The position numbers were made by a program, and so were the translations under genes. A stretch of 64,000 bases of DNA from Plantactinospora sp. BC1 (GTDB lineage Bacteria; Actinomycetota; Actinomycetes; Mycobacteriales; Micromonosporaceae). The stretch is taken from positions 4,154,001 to 4,218,000 of the forward strand of contig NZ_CP028158.1 in NCBI RefSeq assembly GCF_003030345.1, in the 5' to 3' direction. This document shows positions 56,625 to 64,000 of the stretch, one piece after another. How positions within the stretch are numbered: the stretch's first letter is position 1; the number at the start of each line of letters is the position of its first letter. The notes under the pieces are model-generated. The model saw nothing but the letters and a program-made list of their open reading frames with translations, was not told where the DNA came from and searched no databases.

Positions 56625-57275
56625 TCAGCCCCGGGCGGTGTGCCACTTCACGATCGGTCCCGCCTGGGCGCGTACGTCCGCCCACTCGCCGTCGATCCGG
56701 TGGATCACGATTCCGCTGGTACGCAGCCCTTCCGGGTCCGCGTGCACCGGATCGAGCAGAGTGGACAGCTCCGAGATGGCCGGGTTGTGCCCGATCAACA
56801 GCAGCGTGTCCGCCGCCGGATCCGTACCACGGACGAGTTCGAGCAGGTCCGCCGCGTGCCCGTGGTAGATGCGCTGGTCGTACCGGACCGCCGGTACCGC
56901 GCCACCGCCGGCCGGACCGGTCCCGGCGGCCGCGGTCGGTGCCGGGGCGGTCTGTCCGGCCGGTACGCCGAGCGGGCGGATCGGCGGTGCCGCCATGCCC
57001 AGCGCGACGTCGTGCCAGGTCTGCCGGGTGCGCTTGGCGGGCGAGCAGAGCACCACCGTCGGCAGGTAGCCGCCGTGCCCCAGCCAGGCGCCCGCGGCGG
57101 CGGCGTCCGCGTGCCCACGGGCGGTGAGCGGGCGGTCCGCGTCCGGCGCGGTGGTGGGCCGCTCGGCCTTCGCGTGCCGGAGCAGCACCAGGCTCCGTCC
57201 GGGTACCTCCGGCCGCCGCGCGCCGCCCGGATCGCCGTCTCCACCTGTCCCGCCGGCCGCGCTGGTCTGCGTCAC
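56625..57275 (-). CDS. sixA: SixA-type phosphohistidine phosphatase
   Basis: A 216-residue histidine-phosphatase superfamily protein. The catalytic RHA is in SLVLLRHAKAERP, with GHADAAAAGAWLG and CSPAKRTRQTW, and the second His in LLIGHNPAISELSTLL. SixA removes phosphate from phosphohistidine on Hpt domains or PTS proteins. A Pro/Ala-rich insertion of about 25 residues lies at 100-125. GTG 57275 with GGGAG ahead. It sits on the opposite strand between two DUF6458 genes. Confidence 0.9.
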   Translation of the reverse strand: MTQTSAAGGTGGDGDPGGARRPEVPGRSLVLLRHAKAERPTTAPDADRPLTARGHADAAAAGAWLGHGGYLPTVVLCSPAKRTRQTWHDVALGMAAPPIRPLGVPAGQTAPAPTAAAGTGPAGGGAVPAVRYDQRIYHGHAADLLELVRGTDPAADTLLLIGHNPAISELSTLLDPVHADPEGLRTSGIVIHRIDGEWADVRAQAGPIVKWHTARG

Positions 57276-57501
57276 GTTGGTCTCCCTGGTCGCCTGGCGT
57301 CTGCGTCCCGTCGGTCCGGTACCCGGTCGGCGGCGCCCCGTCCGGTCCGGCCGCCGTCCTGCCGGTTTCGCACCGACCAGGACCCTCCTACCAGCTTGCC
57401 GGATTCGGATTTGAAACGCCTGGGTATGTCGATGGATGCCGCGACCGTAGCCGGGACACCGGCGCGACCGGTACCAGTCGACAGCCTAGGAGGGCGATCC
57501 A

Positions 57502-57768
57502 GTGGGCATCGGTGGAAGCATTTTTCTCATTGCTCTCGGCGCGATCCTCGCCTTCGCGGTGAACGTCGAGACGGGCTGGCTCAACCTCAACGTCGTCGGC
57601 CTGGTGCTGATGCTCGCCGGAGTGGCCGGGCTGGTGATGACCAGCTACCTCTGGCGCAACCGGCGCCGTACCGTCGTCACGCCGGTGGTCGACCCCCGGG
57701 TGCCGGGGCGCGAGGAGCAGATCGTCGAGGAGTACCACGAGGTGCGGCGTCCCGGCCGCCCGCTCTGA
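57502..57768 (+). CDS. DUF6458 small membrane protein (copy 2)
   Basis: An 88-residue paralogue of the gene at 56270: GIGGSIFLIALGAILAFAVN and VVGLVLMLAGVAGLVMTSYL helices with the same spacing, followed by a basic stretch (WRNRRRT) and a longer, charged C-terminus ending in EEQIVEEYHEVRRPGRPL. GTG 57502 with AGGAGG about 12 nt ahead. The two copies differ in the C-terminal tail, so they may have split roles. Confidence 0.85.
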   Translation: MGIGGSIFLIALGAILAFAVNVETGWLNLNVVGLVLMLAGVAGLVMTSYLWRNRRRTVVTPVVDPRVPGREEQIVEEYHEVRRPGRPL

Positions 57769-57798
57769 GCGGGCGGGCCGGTCGACCGACCTCTGACA

Positions 57799-57909
57799 GT
57801 GAGGATGTAGGAGCGGGTCACCCGGCCGGTCTGACTCAGCCTCTGACTGACCTTGGGTGTCTTCTAGGGGATTCGTCGGTCTGCCCGGGTGACCCGTTCC
57901 TGCACTCAC
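57799..57909. other. Intergenic inverted-repeat element
   Basis: CGGGTCACCCGG (57814-57825) and CCGGGTGACCCG (57885-57896) are perfect 12-bp inverted repeats. With small gaps and mismatches the arms extend to 57799 and 57909 (GTGAG...AGGA matched by TCCT...CTCAC). The 59-nt centre contains no ORF. It could be a MITE-like insertion or a structured RNA. Confidence 0.65.
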
Positions 57910-57920
57910 CGACCGGGCGC

Positions 57921-58046
57921 CGCTTCTACGGCAACCTCACCCAATCCCAAATCGCCGAACAAATCGGCGTCTCCCAAATGCACATCAGCCGCCTCCTCAC
58001 CCGCGCCCTCACCAAACTCCGCGGCCAACTCGCCGACACGTACTGA
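57921..58046 (+). pseudogene. C-terminal remnant of a SigB/SigF-type sigma factor
   Basis: The frame reads RFYGNLTQSQIAEQIGVSQM followed by HISRLLTRALTKLRGQLADTY and a stop, which is region 4.2 with the HTH of SigB/SigF-family sigma factors. Only about 41 residues remain. Regions 2, 3 and most of 4 are absent, and no start codon or ribosome site suits it. Codons CAA, AAA and GAA dominate here, while neighbouring genes use CAG, AAG and GAG, so it has a different history. It lies between the inverted-repeat element and tRNA-Lys. Confidence 0.85.
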
Positions 58047-58138
58047 CCGGTGCGCCCGGCCGCCCGACCCCGGGCGGCCCACCGGCCGGTTATCCCCGGG
58101 GCGGACCGGCCGACGTCCGGTACTCTGTACGGGCTAGC

Positions 58139-58214
58139 GGGCTGTTAGCTCAATCGGCAGAGCAGCGGACTTTTAATCCGCGGGTTCTGGGTTCGAATCC
58201 CAGGCGGCCCACCA
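58139..58214 (+). tRNA. tRNA-Lys (anticodon UUU)
   Basis: 76 nt including encoded CCA. The acceptor GGGCTGT pairs with GCGGCCC (two G-U pairs). The D-arm is GCTC...GAGC, and the anticodon stem GCGGA/TCCGC closes the loop CTTTTAA with anticodon TTT. The T-arm is CTGGG TTCGAAT CCCAG. It reads AAA/AAG lysine codons. Confidence 0.97.
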
Positions 58215-58305
58215 CAGACGACCCGGACCGACCCCTCGGACGGCGGGCCGGTGGACGACCGGGGCCGGGCGGACAACCGGCGGCGATGCGCCGTCGCGGC
58301 CTCCG

Positions 58306-60408
58306 TCAGCCGAGGGGCAGCCGGTCGACCAGCTTGTCGAGCTGGATCGGCAGGGTACGCAGCCGCAGCCCGGTCGCGTGGTGCACCGCGTTGGCGACGG
58401 CCGCCGCCGAGCCGACGATGCCGATCTCGCCCAGCCCCTTGACGCCGAGCGGGTTCGCGTGGTCCTCGTCCGGCACCCAGTACGCCTCGATCCGCTGCAC
58501 GTCGGCGCAGGCCGCCACGTGGTAGGTGGCGAGGTCCCGGTTCACCCAGTCACCGAACCGCTGGTCGAGCACCCCCTCCTCGTGCAGCGCCATCGAGAGC
58601 CCCATCGTCATCCCGCCGATCAGCTGGGACCGGGCGGTGGTCGGGTTCACCACCTGCCCGACGGCGAAGACCCCGAGCATCCGGGGCACCCGGATCTCGC
58701 CGGAGTCGACGTTCACCCGGGCCTCGACGAAGTGCGCGCCGAAGGAGTACCGGGGGGCCGAGGGGAGCGCGGCGGCCTCCTCGGAGGTGTCGAGCCGTAC
58801 CGCGAGACCCTCCGGCGGGACGCTGCCGGCGTACCGCTCGTCGAGCTGCCGGCGCAGACTCCGGCAGGCCCGGTCCACCGACAGGCCCCAGCCGGCGGTA
58901 CCGGTCGAGCCGCCGGCGACGTACGCCGGGGGAAGGTCACTGTCGCCGATGCTGATCGTGACCCGCTCGCCGGGTACCCCGAGGGCGTCCACGGCGATCT
59001 GCCAGAGCGCGGTCCGGGCGCCGGTCCCGATGTCGGTGGCGTTGATCCGCACCCGGTACGTCCCGTCCGGGTCGGCCGCCGCCTCGGCGGACGCGCCCGG
59101 GGTCCGGGCCGGGTAGATCGCGCTGGCCATGCCCGTGCCGACCAGCCACCGGCCCTGCCGGCGTACGCCCGAGGCGGGGTCGCGGTCCGCCCAGCCGAAC
59201 CGCCGGGCCCCGTCCCGTAGGCAGGCGGCCAGGTTGCGGCTGCTGAACGGTACGCCCTCCTCGGGATCGATCTCGGTGTCGTTGCGCAGCCGCAACTCGA
59301 CCGGGTCGACCCCGCAGGCGATCGCCAGCTCGTCCATCGCGCACTCCAGGGCGAAGGATCCGGGGCATTCCCCGGGGGCGCGCATCCAGGACGGCGTCGG
59401 TACGTCGAGCCGGGCCAGCCGGTGCGTCGTCCGGCGGTGCGGTGCCGCGTAGAGCGCCCGGGTGAGCACGGCGGTCTGCTCGGCGAACTCGACGCTGGTG
59501 GAGGTCTGGCTGATCGCGTCGTGGCAGATCGCCGCCAGCCGGCCGTCGGCGTCGGCGCCGAGCCGGATCCGCTGGATCACCGGCGTGCGGTACCCGACCG
59601 GGCCGCAGATCTGCTGGCGGGTCAGTGCGAGCCGTACCGGCCGGCCGACCTGCCGGGCGGCCATCGCGGCCAGCACCGGCGTGCAGCGGGGACTTCCCTT
59701 GCTGCCGAAGCCGCCGCCGACGTGCTCGGCGGTGACCCGGATGGTCTCGACGGGCAGGTCGAAGAGGCGGCCGAGGGCGTGCTGGACGTCGGTGCTGCCC
59801 TGGCTGGAGTCGTGCACCAGCAGCCGGCCGTCCGCCCAGGACGCGGTCGCGGCGTGCGGCTCCATCGGGTTGTTGTGGTACGCCGGGGTCCGGTACGTCT
59901 GGTCGAGCCGCACCTCCGCCGCCTGGTAGCCGCTGTCGAAGTCGCCCACCGAGGTGTCGGTGGGGTAGGCCGGGTTGACCTGGTCCGGCTTGTAGAGGCT
60001 CGGGTGCCGTTCGGTCAGTACGCTGCTGTGCGGCTCGGTGTCGTAGTCGATCCGGACTCCCCGGGCACCCTCCCGGGCCGCCTCCAGCGACTCGGCCACC
60101 ACCAGCGCCACGATCTCGCCCCGGTAGCGGACCCGGGGCTGCTGGAGCAGCAGCAGTTCGGCGCTCTGCGTGGGGTTCAGCCGGGGTGCCGTCTCGTGGC
60201 TCAGCACCGCCAGCACCCGCGGTTCGCGCATCGCCGCCGTGGTGTCGATCCGGACGATCCGCCCCTTCGCCACGGTGGCCTGCACCGCCCAGCCGTAGGT
60301 CAGGTCGTCCGCCGGATGCTCCGCCGCGTACCGGGCGGTGCCGGTGACCTTCTCCCGGCCCTCCAGCCGGGGGTGTGCCCGGCCGATGGCGGCGGCCGGC
60401 GCGCTCAC
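58306..60408 (-). CDS. paoC: Molybdopterin-binding subunit of a PaoABC/xanthine-dehydrogenase-type oxidoreductase
   Basis: A 700-residue large subunit of the xanthine oxidase family. VTGTARYAAE opens the family fold. The molybdopterin/catalytic region shows EHVGGGFGSKGS, PSWMRAPGECPGSFALECAM (the Arg of the substrate site), IGTGARTALWQIA, GGSTGTAGWG and the C-terminal GVKGLGEIGIVGSAAAVANA with the catalytic Glu in GLGEIG. The architecture matches E. coli PaoC (YagR), part of an aldehyde oxidoreductase that uses the cytosine-dinucleotide cofactor. GTG 60408 has GAGG upstream. It is last in the three-gene operon. The symbol is by analogy only. Confidence 0.88.
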   Translation of the reverse strand: MSAPAAAIGRAHPRLEGREKVTGTARYAAEHPADDLTYGWAVQATVAKGRIVRIDTTAAMREPRVLAVLSHETAPRLNPTQSAELLLLQQPRVRYRGEIVALVVAESLEAAREGARGVRIDYDTEPHSSVLTERHPSLYKPDQVNPAYPTDTSVGDFDSGYQAAEVRLDQTYRTPAYHNNPMEPHAATASWADGRLLVHDSSQGSTDVQHALGRLFDLPVETIRVTAEHVGGGFGSKGSPRCTPVLAAMAARQVGRPVRLALTRQQICGPVGYRTPVIQRIRLGADADGRLAAICHDAISQTSTSVEFAEQTAVLTRALYAAPHRRTTHRLARLDVPTPSWMRAPGECPGSFALECAMDELAIACGVDPVELRLRNDTEIDPEEGVPFSSRNLAACLRDGARRFGWADRDPASGVRRQGRWLVGTGMASAIYPARTPGASAEAAADPDGTYRVRINATDIGTGARTALWQIAVDALGVPGERVTISIGDSDLPPAYVAGGSTGTAGWGLSVDRACRSLRRQLDERYAGSVPPEGLAVRLDTSEEAAALPSAPRYSFGAHFVEARVNVDSGEIRVPRMLGVFAVGQVVNPTTARSQLIGGMTMGLSMALHEEGVLDQRFGDWVNRDLATYHVAACADVQRIEAYWVPDEDHANPLGVKGLGEIGIVGSAAAVANAVHHATGLRLRTLPIQLDKLVDRLPLG

Positions 60409-60430
60409 CGGGTCACCTCGGCGGGTCCGC

Positions 60431-61441
60431 TCATCGGTCCCGCTCCGTCGGGCCGGTGCCGTCCTCGACAAGTTCCACCAGGGTCCGCACGGTCAGGTTG
60501 CGGATCAGTGGGATCTTGAAGGCGTTGTGCGCCAGCGGCCGGGCGGCGGCGAGTTCCTCCTCGGCGGCGAGCCGGAAGGTCTCCTCGGTCGCCGGCTGCC
60601 CGCGCAGCGCCGCCTCGGCCAGCCGGGGCCGCCACGGCCGGTGCGCGACCGCACCCCAGCCCAGCCGGACGTCCCGGACCAGACCGCCGTCGAGGTCGAT
60701 CGCCGCGGCCACGGAGCCGGCGGCGAAGGCGAACGAGGCCCGGTCCCGTGCCTTCCGGTACGCCGAGCGGCGCGCGAACGGCAGCCCGGGGACCCGTACC
60801 GCCGTGACCAGCCCGCCCGGGGCCATCGTGGTCTCCTGGTCCGGCCGCTCGCCGGGCAGCCGGTGGAACTCGGCCAGCGGGATGTCCCGGGCGCCGGTCG
60901 GCTCCAGCACCTCCACCACGGCGTCGAGGGCGACCAGCGCGACCGCCATGTCCGAGGGGTGGGTGGCGACGCACTGCGGGGACCAGCCGAGGATGGCGAG
61001 TTCCCGGTTCTGTCCCTCCAGCGCCGAGCAGCCGGCACCGGGCTCGCGCTTGTTGCACGGCCGGCTGACGTCCTGGAAGTAGAAGCAGCGGGTACGTTGC
61101 AGCAGGTTGCCGCCGACGGTGGCCATGTTGCGCAGTTGCCCGCTCGCCCCGGCCAGCAGGGCCCGGGCCAGCACCGGGAAGTCCCGCCGGACCGTCGGGT
61201 GCGCGGCCAGGTCGCTGTTGCGGACCGTGGCGCCGATCCGGAGCCCGCCGTCGGGCAGCGACTCGACCGAGTCCAGCGGCAGCCGGGTGACGTCGACCAG
61301 CAGCCCGGGCTGGGTCACCCCGAGCTTCATCAGGTCGACCAGGTTCGTGCCGCCGCCGAGGTACGTCGCGTCGGGCTCGCCGGCCACCAGGGCCACCGCC
61401 CGGCCGGGGTCGGTGCTCCGCTCGTACCGGAAGCTCCTCAT
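60431..61441 (-). CDS. paoB: FAD-binding subunit with 4Fe-4S insert, PaoB-like
   Basis: A 336-residue FAD subunit. The FAD-binding motif GGGTNLVDLMKLGV is at about 30-43, and ATVGGNLLQRTRC follows. The stretch CFYFQDVSRPCNKREPGAGC carries the extra Cys cluster (with the Cys at TRC) that binds a [4Fe-4S] centre in PaoB/YagS and 4-hydroxybenzoyl-CoA reductase; ordinary XdhB proteins lack it. FVG-type FAD contacts and a C-terminal CODH-flavoprotein domain complete it. ATG 61441 overlaps the small-subunit stop (ATGA). Confidence 0.9.
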   Translation of the reverse strand: MRSFRYERSTDPGRAVALVAGEPDATYLGGGTNLVDLMKLGVTQPGLLVDVTRLPLDSVESLPDGGLRIGATVRNSDLAAHPTVRRDFPVLARALLAGASGQLRNMATVGGNLLQRTRCFYFQDVSRPCNKREPGAGCSALEGQNRELAILGWSPQCVATHPSDMAVALVALDAVVEVLEPTGARDIPLAEFHRLPGERPDQETTMAPGGLVTAVRVPGLPFARRSAYRKARDRASFAFAAGSVAAAIDLDGGLVRDVRLGWGAVAHRPWRPRLAEAALRGQPATEETFRLAAEEELAAARPLAHNAFKIPLIRNLTVRTLVELVEDGTGPTERDR

Positions 61442-61992
61442 CGGACGTCTCCGGCCGCCGCGGCCTCCCGGATCGCCGAGACGATGTGCGGGTACGCGGC
61501 GCAGCGGCAGATGTTGCCGCTCATCCGTTCCCGGATCTCCGGCTCGGTGGGCCCGGTCGGCCCGGCGGTCAGGTCGGCGGTGACCTCGCTCGGCCAGCCC
61601 CGGCGTACCTCGTCGAGCATGCCGAGGGCGGAGCAGAGCTGGCCGGAGGTGCAGTAGCCGCACTGGAAGGCGTCGTGCGCGACGAAGCAGCTCTGCAACG
61701 GGTGCAGTTGCCCGTCCTGTGCCATACCCTCCACGCTGAGCAGGTCGGCACCGTCCGCCGCGACGGCGAGGACCAGGCAGCTCTTCACCCGCCGGCCGTC
61801 GAGCAGCACCGTGCAGGAGCCGCACTGGCCGTGGTCGCAGCCCTTCTTCGCGCCGGTCAGTCCCAGGTGCTCGCGGAGCGTGTCGAGCAGGCTGGTCCGG
61901 TTGTCGAGGTCGAGTTCGTACGGTCTGCCGTTGACGGTGAGCCGCACCGGCGACCGGTGCGGCAGATCAATGTCCGGACTGGTTTGCACCAT
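61438..61992 (-). CDS. paoA: 2Fe-2S subunit, PaoA-like
   Basis: A 184-residue iron-sulfur subunit. The first [2Fe-2S] domain has KKGCDHGQCGSCTVLLDGRR and SCLVLA; the second, helical, has CGYCTSGQLCSALGML and GNICRCAAYPHIVSAIREA. It passes electrons from the molybdenum site to FAD. There is no Tat signal, so the complex is probably cytoplasmic, in contrast to E. coli PaoA, which is exported. It is the first gene of the operon. Confidence 0.92.
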   Translation of the reverse strand: MVQTSPDIDLPHRSPVRLTVNGRPYELDLDNRTSLLDTLREHLGLTGAKKGCDHGQCGSCTVLLDGRRVKSCLVLAVAADGADLLSVEGMAQDGQLHPLQSCFVAHDAFQCGYCTSGQLCSALGMLDEVRRGWPSEVTADLTAGPTGPTEPEIRERMSGNICRCAAYPHIVSAIREAAAAGDVR

Positions 61993-62057
61993 ATGTCGAG
62001 ATTACCGAGTGCGGCCCCCGGTGCGGGACCAATCCGGGCCTTTCCGGTACCCGCCCC

Positions 62058-63419
62058 TCATCGCCGCGCGGCCGACCCCGGCGCGTACCGCCAGACCCGG
62101 ATGACGCCGTCCCCGGTCCGGCAGGCGAGCAGCCGGGCGGTCCACCGGCAGGAGGAGAGGGCGTACGGCAGCGGGCCCAGCGGGCGGATCGCCGTACCCT
62201 CCGGATCCAGCAGGCCCACCCAGGTCCGGCTTCCGTCGCCGGCATGCCTGAGCAGCAACATGGGCTCGGACTCGGTCAGGGTCGGAACCCTGGTCCAGCC
62301 GGTGAGGTCCACCACGGTACGCCCGGAGCGCGGGTCCACCGCCCGGCGGACGGCGCCGTTCCCGCCGACCTCCACCAAGTGCCCGCCGTGCCCCCGCAGC
62401 GACACCTGCCCGGCGTCGTGCCACGCCGTACCGCCGGTGACCGGGTCGATCACCTCGACGCCGGCCCGCCCCTCCAGACAGAGCATCGACCCGCAGGCCC
62501 CGACCTGTCCCCGGTCCGTCGACAGTGCCCGGATCCACCGGCGCTGCCACCGGTCCGCCGAGTAGACGGCGAGGTGCGAGTCCGACCGCACCAGCACCGA
62601 GTCCCCGGCCGGCTCCGCGTAGAGCGGCGGACCGCCCACCGGGTCGAGCGGTTGCCGGACCGCCCCGGTCCGGGGGTCGCGCAGGTCGAGCCGGCCGTCC
62701 GGGCGCCCGGTCAGCAGCGCGGCGGGCCGTCCGGCGACGGCCGGCACGGCGGCGACGCCGGTGAGCAGCGGCGAGGTCCAGAGTTCCCGGCCGGTGTCGA
62801 GGTCGAGCACCCGAACGGTCTGCCCGATCGGCGCCGCCGTGTACATCCCGGCACCCCACTGCGGGTGGTGGATCGGGGTGCCGACCGGCGGTGGGTCGTC
62901 CGGATCGACCCGCGAGCCCGGTGGGAACACCTCCTCGACGACCAGCCCGATCCCCGCCCTGTGCAGCGTCGCGAACTGGCTCGACGTCGACCAGCGCGTC
63001 CGGCCGGTGCCGGGATCCAACGCCGTGCTGCGGTACGGGCCGTTCTGGACGCCCCCCTCCACCAGCAGCAGCAGGCCGTCCTCCTCGACCAGTGCCGCCT
63101 GCTGGTGCTCGGTCCGGTACGTCTCGTTCCAGACCTGTCGCCGCCGCCCCACCTCGTACGCGCTGACCCGGTGTCCGCCGGTGAGCGGCTCGGCGACGAA
63201 GAGCCGGTCACCGGCGAGCAGGAAGTATCCGGTGTTGCCCACCTGGTACACCTCGGCGAGCTGCGGTACGCCCGGCGGCGCCGCACCGCCGGTACCGGCC
63301 ACCAGCGCCGCGACCAGCACCAGCGCGGGCGTCCGGAGCCGACGTCGGCGCGAGCGGCGGGACGGGGCAGGGTCGGGCGGCGGGGCGTAGCGCTCCTCGC
63401 CGAGTTCGATCAACGCCAC
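62058..63419 (-). CDS. Membrane-anchored PQQ-like beta-propeller protein
   Basis: A 453-residue protein. The basic N-terminus (RRSRRRRLRT) precedes one membrane helix (PALVLVAALVAGTGG, about 35-50), giving an N-in/C-out topology. The outer part is a propeller of seven or so blades with WNETYRTEHQQAALVEEDGL, RSTALDPGTGRTRWSTSSQF, VRVLDLDTGRELWTSPLLTG, RLDLRDPRTGAVRQPLDPVG and VEVIDPVTGGTAWHDAG repeats, as in PQQ-binding or BamB-like proteins. PQQ-binding residues are not identifiable, so a scaffold role is likely. GTG 63419. It is downstream of the phosphatase gene. Confidence 0.8.
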   Translation of the reverse strand: MALIELGEERYAPPPDPAPSRRSRRRRLRTPALVLVAALVAGTGGAAPPGVPQLAEVYQVGNTGYFLLAGDRLFVAEPLTGGHRVSAYEVGRRRQVWNETYRTEHQQAALVEEDGLLLLVEGGVQNGPYRSTALDPGTGRTRWSTSSQFATLHRAGIGLVVEEVFPPGSRVDPDDPPPVGTPIHHPQWGAGMYTAAPIGQTVRVLDLDTGRELWTSPLLTGVAAVPAVAGRPAALLTGRPDGRLDLRDPRTGAVRQPLDPVGGPPLYAEPAGDSVLVRSDSHLAVYSADRWQRRWIRALSTDRGQVGACGSMLCLEGRAGVEVIDPVTGGTAWHDAGQVSLRGHGGHLVEVGGNGAVRRAVDPRSGRTVVDLTGWTRVPTLTESEPMLLLRHAGDGSRTWVGLLDPEGTAIRPLGPLPYALSSCRWTARLLACRTGDGVIRVWRYAPGSAARR

Positions 63420-63548
63420 GGCCTCACCCTTCGCCACCGGGGCCGGTCGGGTACCGAGGCAATTATCCGGCCTCGCCGCCACCCGGCAGGGGCGACCGGG
63501 GGCCCCGGGTCTGCGCCGGCGGCCGGCCAGCGACGCGACCGGAGGGGG

Positions 63549-64000
63549 CTATTCGGCGGTGACGTCGGCCACGACGAGCGTCACGTTGTCCGGGGCACCT
63601 GCCTGGTGGGCGAGTTTCACCAACTGCCTCGCGCACTCCTCCCGGTCGGGGAAACCCGCCAGCGTCGCGGCGATGGCGTCGTCGTCGACCACGTCGGAGA
63701 GGCCGTCGCTGCACAGCAGCAGCCGGTCACCCGCCTGGGCGATCAGCGCGATCGTGGCCGGTTCCAGCGGGCCGCCCTGCACCACCCGGGTGACCAGGGA
63801 CCGCTGCGGATGCCGCCGGGCCTCCTCCGGAGTCAGCCCACCCTGGTCGACCAGCGCCTGCACGAAGGTGTCGTCCCGGGTGAGCTGCGCCAGCCGGCCG
63901 CCGCGCAGCAGATAGCCCCGGGAGTCGCCGACGTGCGCCACCGCGAGCCGGCGGCCGGCGAGCAGCATCGCGGTGACGGTGGTACCCATCCCCTCGGTGG
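63549..64000 (-). CDS. PP2C-type serine/threonine phosphatase, truncated by window end
   Basis: The C-terminal 150 residues of a PP2C phosphatase. GTTVTAMLLAGRRLAVAHVG, DSRGYLLRGGRLAQLTRDD, SLVTRVVQGG, LLLCSDGLSDVVDDDAIAAT and GAPDNVTLVVADV are motifs 5 to 11 of the family, with metal-binding Asp in CSDGLSD and GAPDN. Homologues (PstP/Stp1) oppose Hanks-type kinases in cell-wall control and division. The start lies to the right of the window, and the first visible Met is internal. Confidence 0.93.
   Translation of the reverse strand, partial: TEGMGTTVTAMLLAGRRLAVAHVGDSRGYLLRGGRLAQLTRDDTFVQALVDQGGLTPEEARRHPQRSLVTRVVQGGPLEPATIALIAQAGDRLLLCSDGLSDVVDDDAIAATLAGFPDREECARQLVKLAHQAGAPDNVTLVVADVTAE

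Noticed and set aside
57799-58214. Integrated element using tRNA-Lys as attachment site.
   Set aside because: No integrase, no duplicated tRNA 3' end and no further foreign genes nearby; only a stump and an inverted repeat.

Overview
The window is high-GC actinobacterial DNA, with G/C-ending codons almost everywhere, dense gene packing, many GTG/TTG starts and several apparently leaderless promoters. A DUF397 / HTH-DUF5753 pair, a Bpa-type proteasome activator ending in GQYL, SpoIIE-type phosphatases, three tandem LytR-CpsA-Psr (LCP) proteins and ActP/DUF485 symporters all fit a filamentous actinomycete. The family is most likely Micromonosporaceae (Micromonospora or Plantactinospora-like). 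That assignment is inference from gene content, not a database match. Most of the window reads as chromosomal core or near-core sequence. I see no phage, no transposase and no CRISPR array.

Layout. 0-3 kb: DUF397 and HTH-DUF5753 regulator genes divergent from a small Cys-containing protein, separated by a perfect 17-bp inverted repeat, then a DUF4192 protein. 3-6.5 kb: hydrolase, SnoaL-like protein, and divergent fdhD and mobA (molybdenum cofactor) followed by DUF6457. 6.6-9.4 kb: PadR regulator and secreted esterase sharing an ideal PadR operator, then a YbjN-like protein. 9.5-13.5 kb: secreted beta-propeller lipoprotein and a secreted GH6 cellulase with a CebR-like box upstream. 13.5-17 kb: Lrp regulator divergent from a dimethylarginine hydrolase, an orphan amino-acid-type ABC binding protein, and a hydrolase. 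17-27.5 kb: bpa, two HAD phosphatases, serS, OsmC, a zinicin-type metallopeptidase, AIM24, a Cthe_2159-like beta-helix protein, pheA, a repeat-expanded lipoprotein and an ACT protein.

27.6-36 kb: PAS protein, NERD-like protein, arcA (arginine deiminase), a methyltransferase/MerR pair with a textbook 19-bp-spacer promoter, and a two-gene HTH + Clp-N module whose promoter is built into two palindromes. DUF5926, an anti-sigma-like ATPase and a GAF/PAS histidine kinase follow. 36-42 kb: glycerophosphodiesterase, rhodanese, three LCP cell-wall ligases (one with no canonical start ahead of its membrane anchor) and a UDP-glucuronate decarboxylase-like epimerase. 42-47.4 kb: two SSS-family acetate-type symporter loci flanking a flavin-reductase-like gene. 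47.4-52 kb: two-component system plus DUF4173 membrane protein, and a phosphoribosyltransferase. 52-58.2 kb: RlpA-like protein, SpoIIE phosphatase, FadE-type acyl-CoA dehydrogenase with tandem operators, SixA flanked by two DUF6458 paralogues, an inverted-repeat element, a sigma-factor stump and tRNA-Lys. 58.3-64 kb: a three-subunit PaoABC-like molybdenum aldehyde/xanthine oxidoreductase, a PQQ-like propeller and a truncated PP2C phosphatase at the right edge.

The best candidate for an under-described system is the HTH + Clp-N pair (31786-32758). It looks like a split version of mycobacterial ClpC2, in which an HTH and a ClpC-NTD-like domain are fused, and it has an autoregulatory-looking leaderless promoter. 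Other points worth checking are the LCP gene that seems to start at ACG, the repeat-expanded lipoprotein signal peptide, the 17-bp hairpin at 1252-1292, and the inverted-repeat element next to the sigma-factor remnant.
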